Source: Phallusia fumigata
Lineage: Eukaryota > Chordata > Ascidiacea > Phlebobranchia > Ascidiidae
Direction of reading: 5' to 3'
Assembly (NCBI GenBank): GCA_008931825.1
Contig: QXVZ01016670.1
Coordinates: 1-22,938, forward strand
Length of the DNA: 22,938 bases
Under the pieces are notes generated by a model. It was not told the origin of the DNA, did no database searches, and saw only the letters and a program-made list of their open reading frames with translations. The position numbers and the translations under genes were made by a program. This document shows, in pieces, positions 1 through 12,759 of the stretch. Position 1 is the stretch's first letter. Every line of letters starts with the position of its first letter.

Positions 1-3
1 CAG
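1..3 (+). CDS. MTOR: Possible last codon of the preceding mTOR exon
   Basis: The window opens with CAG followed by gtattg, which can be read as a Gln codon and a splice donor. In human mTOR the residues before the next exon are HPQ-ALIYPL, so a phase-0 exon ending in Gln fits exactly. Three bases are too few to prove it. Confidence 0.4.
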
Positions 4-678
4 GTATTGTTATACTTAAGCAAGAAATTTACATTAAGTAATGCTTTCTTTGTTTATGTAAGTTTGTCCATGCACTTATGGCATTAATAGTTTATTGGGT
101 TTAAATGAAACGTTCAAAGCTGGTAGATTGCTTTTTTGTCTAATATTTGCTGCAAAAACTCTGTGGTACCCCCCCAAAATGGGAAGTTTGTCAAGCATGA
201 CAGATAAAAGATTTTTTTTAAGTTTGTAGTTATTTAAATCCTAATTTTTATGGATGTTAAGTTTCTTAGCAAAAAATGTGGACCAAAACTTCCCCAATTA
301 AATAGTTATCAGGTTGACCCTTTAAGACCAGTTTTTTTGGCAATTTGCTTTGGGCTGGACATAAATGTTCTCTTTGGTCGATCTTTTTGCAAGTGGTAGG
401 TTGCAACATGGGAGACAAGATTGCTCAATCCAAAACAATATACAAACAACATGAAATTTAACAGACTGTTGTTTGGGTGATTGTGGTTTATTAATCATTT
501 TCCTTTAGCCCCCAGCATTAAGTGTTTATGAAATAGTTTTTTTTTATTGCGATGCCCTCGCAGAGCATTAATTATTTTTGCAGTTTCCTTTTTTTAACAC
601 ATACATTAATAGTTGGGGAAATGGGCTTGTGGTATCTACGTCAAACAAAGAGTAAATTGTGTTTTTTGTTTGTTTTAG

Positions 679-4503
<3,825 letters not shown>

Positions 4504-4587
4504 ATGGATGAAATCGAGAATTATAAAATTTCTGATTACGTTTTATTTGCTTTCCGATCACTGAAACTTGTCGTTTTTTCTGAACTT

Positions 4588-4593
4588 AATAAA
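4588..4593 (+). terminator. mTOR poly(A) signal AATAAA (first copy)
   Basis: Canonical AATAAA about 85 bases past the mTOR stop codon, inside the region that is duplicated; the matching hexamer in the second copy is at 5189-5194. Confidence 0.6.
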
Positions 4594-4932
4594 TTATGTT
4601 CTCGTCGAGTTGTTGATTGGAGAGATTAGTATGTGTAGGGAGGGGGATATTTACTTGGGGAGCAATTGGACCAACAGTAGTTCGGTACCCATTTAAGAAT
4701 GTAATGTAAAATGAAAATTTGCATTTTTTACAAAACTGCATGCAAACTTCACGGTTCTTCTTAGAGCCACGAAACCCTCATTTTCACTAACGCCAACCTC
4801 TGTTGTAGTTTGTTATTCATTTTTTAAGTGCTGCTGCCAACAGCCTCTTGGGCCCTGTCTGGTTGATCGCACCCTTTCCTTGATGTCCAAAGCACGTGGT
4901 TTTTTCCTGAGCGGTATGTATTTACAGAGGAN

Positions 4933-5534
4933 CGAATTTGTATGCTCTGCAAACACGTAAGGGCCACCACCCAAAGACTGTCTCCAGAGGTTTCTGTTTA
5001 TTCTCCAGGTTAACCAAAAGCCGTTATAATTTCGGATTAAGCAGATACAATTACAGGTTAATCTAAAAACAATTTTTGTTTCTCCAGGTGTCCATTTTGG
5101 TGAATGGATGAAATCGAGAATTATAAAAACTTCTGATTACGTTTTATTTGTTTTTCGATCACTGAAACTTGTCGTTTTTTCTGAACTTAATAAATTATGT
5201 TCTCGTCGAGTTGTTGATTGGAGAGATTAGTATGTGCAGGGAGGGGGATATTTACTTGGGGAGCAATTGGACCAACAGTAGTTCGGTGCCCATTTAAGAA
5301 TGTAATGTAAAATGAAAATTTGCATTTTTTACAAAACTGCATGCAAACTTCACGGTTCTTCTTAGAGCCACGAAGCCCTCATTTTCACTAACGCCAACCT
5401 CTGTTGTAGTTTGTTATTCATTTTTTTAAGTGCTGCTGCCAACAGCCTCTTGGGCCCTGTCTCGTTGATCGCACCCTTTCCTTGATGTCCAAAGCACGTG
5501 GTTTTTTTCCTGAGCGGTATGTATTTACAGAGGA
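4933..5534. repeat. About 600-bp near-identical duplication, right copy
   Basis: Second allele-like copy, starting immediately after the N at 4932 and losing similarity after the shared gtatttacagagga at its end. Beyond 5534 the sequence is single-copy. Confidence 0.93.
5088..5103 (+). CDS. MTOR: Second copy of the mTOR terminal micro-exon (assembly duplicate)
   Basis: Identical to 4488-4503, including acceptor and the CPFW-stop coding, and embedded in a copy of the flanking 600 bases. Because the duplication begins exactly at an N, it is far more likely an unmerged allelic contig end than a real alternative last exon. Confidence 0.8.
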
Positions 5535-5622
5535 TCTACATGTCCACTATACCCCAATAGCCTGTGTTTGCGCGACATGCTGTAAAGTTTTTTCCGAGTG
5601 TTGGTAATGTTAATGTTGCTGA

Positions 5623-5889
5623 TTAAACATGACATCGTTTAATCGTTTTACCAGAGGCGCCTTTTCCGAATGTATAGTTGGTTTTATTATTCTTGGAACA
5701 AACCTCCCGATCCTCGTTATTACGAGCCAATTGCAAGTCACTTCGTAATTTCGATGTGAGCCACATAACGCCTTGTAATGACGGTGTAGCTGCAGCGTGT
5801 TCAACCTTGACCCACCAATTGTGCCCTCCACTTTTTTGCGCCTCATAACGTTCTACCGTTGCGCAGCAAAGAGAGAGCAGCACAAACAC
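5623..5889 (-). CDS. Unassigned 88-codon open frame (doubtful)
   Basis: Starts MFVLLSLCCATVERYEAQKS and ends before 5623. I recognise no family. A second open frame (5610-5846, starting MRRKKVEGT) overlaps it on the same strand, so at most one is real. The first codons lie inside the left arm of an inverted repeat whose right arm encodes a similar VFVLLSL peptide. No introns or poly(A) signal were assigned. It could be a small gene, an untranslated exon or chance. Confidence 0.15.
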   Translation of the reverse strand: MFVLLSLCCATVERYEAQKSGGHNWWVKVEHAAATPSLQGVMWLTSKLRSDLQLARNNEDREVCSKNNKTNYTFGKGASGKTIKRCHV

Positions 5890-6052
5890 CGCGATACGGT
5901 TGTTTCCGGATACGATTTCCGGCCTGGTGATTAATCTAGTGCAATTGTGTCGCTATGTTTTCTTTCACCAAGCGAAATAAACTCAACTCAATTTATTGTA
6001 ATAACCACGATCCGGAAACAACCGTGTCGCGGTGTTCGTGCTGCTCTCTTTG
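5867..6052. repeat. Inverted repeat, 45/43-bp arms with about 98-bp spacer
   Basis: Left arm 5867-5911 (caaagagagagcagcacaaa ...) is the reverse complement of right arm 6010-6052 (atccggaaacaaccgtgtcg ...). The arms differ by two substitutions and a 2-base indel. The ends are abrupt, and the arms are GC-richer than the surroundings. It sits in the intergenic region between mTOR and TBCD, some 750 bases before the TBCD start. It may be a fold-back element remnant, a local inverted duplication, or part of a promoter. Confidence 0.85.
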
Positions 6053-6060
6053 TTTACATT

Positions 6061-6121
6061 TAACGCCGCGTGGAAACGATGGCGTCACCGCGCCCTCCCT
6101 CCATGATTGTGAAGTGACCAG
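6061..6121 (+). other. Candidate 5' untranslated exon of TBCD
   Basis: A GC- and CpG-richer patch ending ccag|gtaact (donor at 6122) could splice to the acceptor cattacag (6753-6760) just before the TBCD start. It contains a complete 12-codon upstream frame (MASPRPPSMIVK, ATG at 6080). This is inference from splice-like signals only. Confidence 0.25.
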
Positions 6122-6752
6122 GTAACTGATACTGACTAGTCGAGTTAGGGAGTTAACAAAACCTTTGAAGGCTGTTCTACCAATTAAACGTATTTAGTTT
6201 TGTGTGGTGTTACACGCCACCAATCGTTGCGAACAGGGCGTGCGAGTTGATTAGCTTGAGCATTCGTAACAAGGTAGGCGTAGCTGGCGATGTCAACCGT
6301 CCAGGTCGATTGCATAATGTGGGGTATTTTTATGTGACTATAAATACGATTTCATTATTAAAGGGTCAAATTCGGTTTAGTCTTTTTTTGTTGCATAATA
6401 AAACAGACATCAGTTTGAACTGGTAAAGGGCCTAGGTACTCATTGTTTCCTAGAACTTTTCAGTCTTGTAAAAGTCTATCTTTTGTATAACCAATGATAT
6501 AAAGCTATTTCAGTTGCATAGGTGAGATAAAAAATCCATACCTGTCATGTTTTTCCTTATTTACTGGTATACATCATACAAGGCCCTTTTTATCAAGTAT
6601 GAAATTCGCAAGTTATTTCATATGTTAGAATTATGTTGCTATCAGTAATATTGTAGTCGGCTGGTAAATATAAATGATAAGCACTTGTATAGTATATCAA
6701 AAACTATCATTAAGATATTTTTTTGTTCATGGTGTTTATCAAAATTATTACC

Positions 6753-6760
6753 CATTACAG
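6753..6760 (+). promoter_or_regulatory. Splice-acceptor-like site upstream of TBCD
   Basis: cattacag, 41 bases before the ATG, preceded by a T-rich stretch. It could receive a 5' UTR exon or a trans-spliced leader, if this organism uses one. Confidence 0.3.
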
Positions 6761-6801
6761 CAATTGGTATAAATTACTTTTGCACAAACTGAAGCATTAG
6801 A

Positions 6802-9800
6802 ATGGATGTAGAAAATGAATTTGATGATGGTATGGACCCCAACATTACAGAGGGTATTACAGAAGGAATTGCTCATGATCACTTTGCCGAAGTTGATGAA
6901 GTTAATGAGCTTATTAATAACATTCCAAATGCTGTAAATGACCTTACCTCAAAGGAAATGTCAGATGAAAAGTTTACAGAAATCATTGACATGTATCTGG
7001 AGCAACCTCATTTGCTTGATCCACATTTGGATGCCCTGCTCCAGAAGCTTCTTCCCTATGTCCAAAACAAGTCAACTCCAGTTGATCAATTTCACTGTGC
7101 TTTTAAATACATCTACCTTCTGACAAAGGTTCGAGGACATAAAATCATGATACGAAAGTTTCCCCATGAGGTTTCAGACCTTGAACCTGTTTTAGATATG
7201 ATTAGTAGACAATCAGTACATGATCAAGACACTTGGGAAACGCGCTACATGTTGTTGCTGTGGCTTTCTATGATTTGTTTGATACCATTTGATATGAAAA
7301 AATTTGATGTTCCAGAAAATGTTGGTGGCAAGAAACAGTCTGTTACATCGCGAATTTTGGAGTATGGAAAAATGTATCTCACAATGTCTTCTGACAACTG
7401 CCAAGAAGCTGCTGTGCTTCTTCTTGCAAAGTTTGTCACCAGACCTGATATTTACAAGGAACAACTGTCTCCTCTTGTGAATTGGTGCATGGAAAAAATT
7501 GAAAATAATGACCCTGGTTTGATGGCTGGCTTAACTCAAATAAAAGGATCACTTTCAGTAATGGCAATGGTGTTTAAACATGGCAAAAGAGATGATTTGC
7601 TTCCTTATTGCAAATTGGTGCTCGACAAGGTACAATCCTGCAACATTCATCAGGTCAACAATACAGTCCTTAGAAAGCTGAATACCAAACTTGTGCAACG
7701 ACTTGGTATGACATTATTAAAACCAAAAGTAGCTGCATGGAGGTATAAAAGAGGAAACAGAAGTTTGGATGACACACTCAGATTGGCCAATGTGCCAAAA
7801 CCAGAACCAGTTGCTGCTGCTGAAGAAGATGATGAAGAGGATTATGATATTCCAGATGATGTTGAAGTCATTTTAGAGCTTGTTCTAAATGCCCTGAAGG
7901 ATAAAGATACCATCGTTCGCTGGTCTGCAGCTAAAGGAGTTGGCAGAATAACTGGAAGATTGCCTAAAGAGCTGGCAAATGAAATTGTTGACAGTGTATT
8001 AGAGAATTTCTCTTTTTCACAGTCAGATGGTGCCTGGCATGGAGGCTGTCTGGCCTTAGCAGAACTTGGTCGCAGGGGATTGTTGTTACCAGAATGCCTT
8101 TGCAGTGTTGTTCCAATTTTGCTGAAAGCTCTTACATATGATGAGCGTCGTGGTGCAAGTAGTGTTGGTTCTCATGTGCGTGATGCTGCCTGTTATTTAG
8201 CCTGGTCCTTTGCCAGGGCATACTCTGCAGATACTTTAAAAACGTATGTGAATGAGATTGCCGAAACCCTACTGGTTACCACTGTGTTTGACCGAGAAGT
8301 AAATTGCAGACGCGCAGCTTCTGCAGCCTTTCAAGAAAATGTTGGTCGGCAAGGTCATTTTCCCCATGGAATCGAAATATTGACCATAGCTGACTACTTT
8401 GCAGTGAGCAATAGATCCAACACATATTTACAAATAAGCCCCAAAATTGGCAAATACAAAGAATACACTACAGCTTTAATTACCAACTTGACAACCCAAA
8501 AAAGAGATCATTGGGATAACAGCATTCGGTGGTTGACAGCTCAGTCTATGCACAAACTTACCAAGCTTAAACCTGATTATGTTGCAACCACAGTTTTAAG
8601 TACACTTGTTCCTTTATGTACTGGTATGGATCTGATTACGCGCCATGGTAGCATTCTTATCGTCGCTGAAGTGTTTCAATCTTTACATGAAGTTGAACAG
8701 CAAAATGGAAAAGTAGGTTTGTTATCTCGAAATCCTTCCCTAAAAGGAATCTTGAGAATTGTGAAACAGTTGTCAGATTCCAAATTGTTTCGGGGTTCTG
8801 GTGGAGAATTAATGCGAGTGGCTGCTTGTCACTTAATATCCAGGGTGTCACAATGTAGCGAAACTGTCAGTGTTGCAAAATTTGTGATTGATCAGTGGAC
8901 TGAACTGTTGCATGAAACCCTTTCCAATTTGCATACATATACTCGAACTGAGGAAATTTGCAATACGGCAATCAGTGCTCTTTCATCGATCAATAATATC
9001 ACACTGATATCAGACCCCTTTAAAGCAATATCAACTTCCAATCAGGATCACCATGTTGAAGCAGTGGATCAGTATTTATCTCATCTCTCAAGCAATGTCG
9101 AGCGACAAAGGTGTGGCTATGCTCAGGCGATTGCTTCTCTTCCAAAGCCTATTCTTCAAAACTGCTTTATGAAAGTTTGTGATGGACTCATTCGAGCCAC
9201 AACAGTTTGTGACCCATCTGAAATGCCATTTGCAGAGTCAAGAAGAGATGCTGTTCAAGCTTTAGCTCGTGTTTGTGCCACTGTTGGCATTTCCAAGGAA
9301 AACAACAGCAATGCTGGTTTGTGTAAAGGGAATGTGGAGGTGATAGTTCAGGCTGTATTGAATGCAATGTGTGATTATACCAGAGACAAAAGAGGTGATA
9401 TTGGATCAGAGGTGAGAAAAGCAGCAGTCAAGGCAGTTGGTGGAATTACTGTTATGCTTGCAGAAAAAGACAGCAGTCTTCTTGATGTCCAACTTGTCAC
9501 ACAGATTATGTGTGGCGTTCTGCAACAAGCTGGTGAAAAAATACATAAAGTGAGAGATTTGGCTGTAAATATGTTTGTCACTCTCTTACATGACAACCAT
9601 ATTGCAAATATTCCACGAAAAAAAGATTTGACTGCTGTATTTCCAAACAAGTATGCTTCATTTCCCATGATTCGTTTGTTTGATAGATTGGCTAAATTAC
9701 TTAGCATTGAAGTGTATTCCTACCACATTTTACTGGGAATGGTTGTGTCATCTGGGGATCTTACTCAGTCTTTGGCAGAAGCAAGCAGTGCTGCTCTTCT

Positions 9801-10359
9801 AACTTACATGGATACCATACGGGAAAACAGAGCTGCACTGGATCAATTTTGTGGGGACCTTCTTAAATTATTTAAAAATCATGTGAAACAGGATCGAGTA
9901 TCTGTTCCATTGCTGAAGACACTAAACCATCTTTTAATTCAGGATTGCTTTGCATTGCTTATTGATAATGAATCAGCATTTCCACAAGAGCTCTTAGCTT
10001 TGGTTAAGTCTGAAATATCGAAGTCTAAGGATGCACAAAAACTATTGGTGTCCATAAATGTTTTTTGTGGTTTGCTGCAGTTCAGGCAAAAAGAATTTCG
10101 AATGTCGGTTATGAGCCAGTTGATGATTATGCTGTGCCATAGATTTCCAGTTGTGCGCCGGGCAACTTCATCACAACTTTATGAGACCATTTTGACATAC
10201 GATGACCTCTGTGAACCAGATGATATGGATGCAGTAATTAATGCTCTAAGTGATACAGAATGGGATCAACCTGTTGAGGAGCTTCGTCCATTGAGAAATG
10301 AATTGTGCGAAAAGTTTGGTGTCAATGTTCCTCGACTGGTCAAGAAAGTGGCACATTGA
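6802..10359 (+). CDS. TBCD: Tubulin-folding cofactor D (TBCD), single-exon
   Basis: Tubulin chaperone that captures beta-tubulin and, with cofactors A, C and E and the GTPase Arl2, assembles alpha/beta-tubulin heterodimers in the cytosol. The 1185 codons are close to the length of vertebrate TBCD (about 1190). Near the N-terminus QPHLLDPHLDALLQKLLPYV and ETRYMLLLWLSMICLIPFD are family signatures. An acidic linker (EEDDEEDYDIPDD, around residue 341) precedes the HEAT-repeat core with IVRWSAAKGVGRITGRLP and SDGAWHGGCLALAELGRRG. The cofactor D C-terminal domain follows from about residue 860, ending RFPVVRRATSSQLYETILTY and NELCEKFGV. ATG at 6802 has a good context (agaATGg), and an acidic N-terminal tail with a short ITEG repeat precedes the conserved region. 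The frame has no introns, unlike its neighbours; it is otherwise intact. Confidence 0.95.
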   Translation: MDVENEFDDGMDPNITEGITEGIAHDHFAEVDEVNELINNIPNAVNDLTSKEMSDEKFTEIIDMYLEQPHLLDPHLDALLQKLLPYVQNKSTPVDQFHCAFKYIYLLTKVRGHKIMIRKFPHEVSDLEPVLDMISRQSVHDQDTWETRYMLLLWLSMICLIPFDMKKFDVPENVGGKKQSVTSRILEYGKMYLTMSSDNCQEAAVLLLAKFVTRPDIYKEQLSPLVNWCMEKIENNDPGLMAGLTQIKGSLSVMAMVFKHGKRDDLLPYCKLVLDKVQSCNIHQVNNTVLRKLNTKLVQRLGMTLLKPKVAAWRYKRGNRSLDDTLRLANVPKPEPVAAAEEDDEEDYDIPDDVEVILELVLNALKDKDTIVRWSAAKGVGRITGRLPKELANEIVDSVLENFSFSQSDGAWHGGCLALAELGRRGLLLPECLCSVVPILLKALTYDERRGASSVGSHVRDAACYLAWSFARAYSADTLKTYVNEIAETLLVTTVFDREVNCRRAASAAFQENVGRQGHFPHGIEILTIADYFAVSNRSNTYLQISPKIGKYKEYTTALITNLTTQKRDHWDNSIRWLTAQSMHKLTKLKPDYVATTVLSTLVPLCTGMDLITRHGSILIVAEVFQSLHEVEQQNGKVGLLSRNPSLKGILRIVKQLSDSKLFRGSGGELMRVAACHLISRVSQCSETVSVAKFVIDQWTELLHETLSNLHTYTRTEEICNTAISALSSINNITLISDPFKAISTSNQDHHVEAVDQYLSHLSSNVERQRCGYAQAIASLPKPILQNCFMKVCDGLIRATTVCDPSEMPFAESRRDAVQALARVCATVGISKENNSNAGLCKGNVEVIVQAVLNAMCDYTRDKRGDIGSEVRKAAVKAVGGITVMLAEKDSSLLDVQLVTQIMCGVLQQAGEKIHKVRDLAVNMFVTLLHDNHIANIPRKKDLTAVFPNKYASFPMIRLFDRLAKLLSIEVYSYHILLGMVVSSGDLTQSLAEASSAALLTYMDTIRENRAALDQFCGDLLKLFKNHVKQDRVSVPLLKTLNHLLIQDCFALLIDNESAFPQELLALVKSEISKSKDAQKLLVSINVFCGLLQFRQKEFRMSVMSQLMIMLCHRFPVVRRATSSQLYETILTYDDLCEPDDMDAVINALSDTEWDQPVEELRPLRNELCEKFGVNVPRLVKKVAH

Positions 10360-10739
10360 TTCTAGTGAAGAGTCAAGTTGTTATGTTGCCATTGTTTGTA
10401 AATGCTTTCTTTGTACAGCATGTTACTGTTTACCATTGGCGCATACTTGATAATCTAAGTGTTGTCTTTAATTTTGGCTGCATTTATGTTTTTTGCAGTG
10501 AAATGAACTACTTATAATTTCTTTGTGCATTTTGTTGGGTTTAATACTCTTACCTGCTGTGAGTATAATACTTGCTTTGCATCTACACTGTTATAAAATT
10601 GGTTGTTTGTCGTGATTTGCTGCTGCACAATACTTTTTTACCCAACTGCTCAAATAAGAAATTTACTGTAAGTGCGATAACTGACATGGCAAAGTTTAAA
10701 TGTTTTATTTTTTATTGTTGTGTAGATTTATAATTTCAC

Positions 10740-10745
10740 AATAAA
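10740..10745 (+). terminator. TBCD poly(A) signal AATAAA
   Basis: First clear AATAAA after the stop codon, about 380 bases downstream. The 10360-10739 interval is AT-rich and without coding signs, as expected of a 3' UTR. No poly(A) tract follows in the genome. Confidence 0.5.
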
Positions 10746-11200
10746 TAATTTTCTGCTTAGCACAACAAGGTCCTGCGCTTTGGTGTATGATCTCCGAAGA
10801 TTCTTTTCTGGGTGAAAAGCACCACATATTTCAATGTTTCAATCAAAAATGGTTGATGTAGTTTTAATCTAGGTTATAAACTGCACGCATAGTGCACAAA
10901 TGTCACTGTGGAAGCGGATTAAACAGTTATGCCAAGGCATATTGCACAGCAATTTTAAATGTGCCATATAACTTCCAGGGGCGTTTTACTTGAACTGTTA
11001 TAAAGGGAGTCTGGATTTGTACAAAACAAATAGAACATGTAAGAATGAGCCCTCCCATCAGGGACCTGGAAGGTAATCCCTCTGTCGTTTTAAAAAAGTC
11101 AATGGAACTCCAGCAACACGCATGCGTTTTGTTTGCTTGTTTTGGTCTGAGAACAACGCGTTCGCCGGGAATAAGAGCTTTGTAAACAATATTCCTTTTT
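10746..11200. other. Intergenic, nothing recognised
   Basis: Only short open frames and no family resemblance, splice pattern or repeat was seen. Confidence 0.5.
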
Positions 11201-11264
11201 GTAGTCGGCATTCATCCCAGTTCTAAATGATTGCAGTCGGCATTTATCTCAGTTCTAAATGTTT
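11201..11264. repeat. Two tandem 32-bp units
   Basis: 11201-11232 and 11233-11264 share g-agtcggcatt-atc-cagttctaaatg with four differences, and a third start (gcaga) follows. Probably the 3' tail of the neighbouring SINE. Confidence 0.8.
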
Positions 11265-11369
11265 GCAGATACAGCGGTTGCTCAGGGAAACACAAGTGAC
11301 CAAGACAGGATTGGAACCCCTAACCTTGCGACCATACGGCAGTCGCGTTACCCTTTCGGCCATTTTGAC
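11201..11369 (-). mobile_element. Decayed tRNA-derived SINE
   Basis: On the minus strand the head carries a perfect RNA polymerase III A box, TGGCCGAAAGG (11362-11352), and a one-mismatch B box, GGTTCCAATCC (11318-11308). They are exactly 33 bases apart, as in a tRNA. An anticodon-like stem CGACT/GGTCG lies between. The predicted acceptor arms do not pair, so it is not a working tRNA. The tail, towards lower coordinates, ends in two 32-base tandem units. Ends are estimates and no target-site duplication was found. Confidence 0.7.
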
Positions 11370-11535
11370 GGCTTGTTAAACAGTGATAACTTAGAACCGT
11401 GTCTCTATGCAGCATTCACAGCAGACGACGCAGTATCAACTGGAAAAATCCAACTTGGCCATACATCATACCACAAAAAACTCGGATGTGAAATGTTTCT
11501 GCGGTGCCTCCTTCCTGCTCCAAGATCGTACCAGG

Positions 11536-11601
11536 GTTGCCAGGTTTAAATTTCAAAATTCGGCCAAACCACAGAAAATTCGCCCAAATTTTACTTTCAA
11601 T
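11536..11601. repeat. Possible dispersed-repeat fragment
   Basis: gttgccagg followed by two similar segments, aaaattcggccaaac and gaaaattcgcccaaat. This resembles the kind of low-copy repeat seen scattered in invertebrate genomes, but no ends or second copy occur in this window. Confidence 0.25.
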
Positions 11602-11612
11602 ACCAAACAGCT

Positions 11613-11613
11613 N
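11613..11613. other. Single N, probable contig join
   Basis: Given that the other three Ns in the window mark contig ends, this one may too. Unlike 4197 and 4932, its flanks do not repeat each other, and unlike 1523 no gene is broken here, so its size is unknown. Confidence 0.45.
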
Positions 11614-12592
11614 CTTATTTTGCTTAATAATGGTTGATCCGGACCTGAAGCTGGCCGGGAATATGAAAAACGCACAATGTGCGCGAAAACGTGCACAATA
11701 AGCGCAAAATAGGCGGGCAGAAAAATTGAAGCAGTCCAAAAGGCTAAAAATGGTAATCTGTATGGCACGCACGATATATCACGATACTCAAGTTAACAGT
11801 TGAATCATTGCGCACTTTGCACCATTTTCCACGTTTTAACCACAATATCAATCAATCAACAGCAATTTCGGATCATGATCTTGTGGTCATTTTTATGCTG
11901 TTTTTAAGGATTTGTTCTTTAATGCGATCTTTTGTGCAAAGTGGATACACGCGAAAGGGATATTTACTCTGCAAATAGCGCAAAAAATGGTTTGCTTTAC
12001 TTTAAGCAGGTATTTAGGTGGTACAATTAATGTTGCTATGTGGTGCCCTACTGCATTTTTCAATCGAATGTTTTATAGAACTTTATAATTAAAACAACAT
12101 GGTCCAAGACAAAGGAGTGGATCAATGCAGCTGTTAGTTTGATGTGACGTATGGCGGTTTAAAAAAACCTTTTACCTTATATTTTAGCGACTAAACAGCA
12201 GAAACGTTAATCCTGTGAGAATAACTTGAAATCAGAACGGCTGAAAATAAGCCACTGTTTAATAAGTTTCAACGCCTATAGCAACCAGCATTGTCAACAA
12301 TATGTGTGGATCGAACAAAACTGCCAAACATCTGCGAGGGGGATTGGAAGCACTGTCCAGTTTGTGTCGTTTGAACTTCTTCCCTGCGATTTTTGTCAAG
12401 TACGAAAATAAATTCAAAACGTAAAATGCACAGAAAAACAAAAATAATACATATTCAAATATTGAAAAGAATAAAGCCAAATGAAAATTAAACTAGTGTA
12501 ATTTTTCGTCGTGGCCGAGGCGTGCCAAGGGTTGCAGCAATACGGTAGGACACACAGCAAAAATCCTCCAAAGATACGTTCTTCTCAGCCAG
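11614..12592. other. Intergenic, nothing recognised
   Basis: AT-rich with short unrelated open frames. A GC-richer patch near 11650-11715 has repeated gcgcaa/gtgcac motifs but no clear structure. Confidence 0.4.
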
Positions 12593-12759
12593 CTACGTGG
12601 TACACTCATCTCAATAAGTACCGTACCGTTTCCTATCCTTCGGAATGGATGGCAGTACGGTACCGTACGCATCCAAAATCATCAAAAGGAACGGTGCGCC
12701 CTTCGTAACGAAGTACGTGGTACGCGCAACTCAATACGTACCTCACCGTACTGCCATCC
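12593..12759. repeat. GTAC-rich direct and inverted repeat cluster
   Basis: The segment around 12593-12632 recurs about 120 bases later at 12713-12750; both hold tacgtggtac, then ctcaata, then gtacc and accgt. Overlaid on this, ggatggcagtacggtaccgt (12647 on) is inverted at 12738-12759. Many GTAC, CGTAC and GGTACC palindromes result. A further copy of tacgtggtac is at 13437-13446. Likely a degenerate fold-back or MITE-like element. Confidence 0.7.

Noticed and set aside
11297-11369. Functional tRNA gene on the minus strand
   Set aside because: Promoter boxes are fine, but the acceptor stem does not pair and the anticodon loop is non-canonical, so it is a SINE head.
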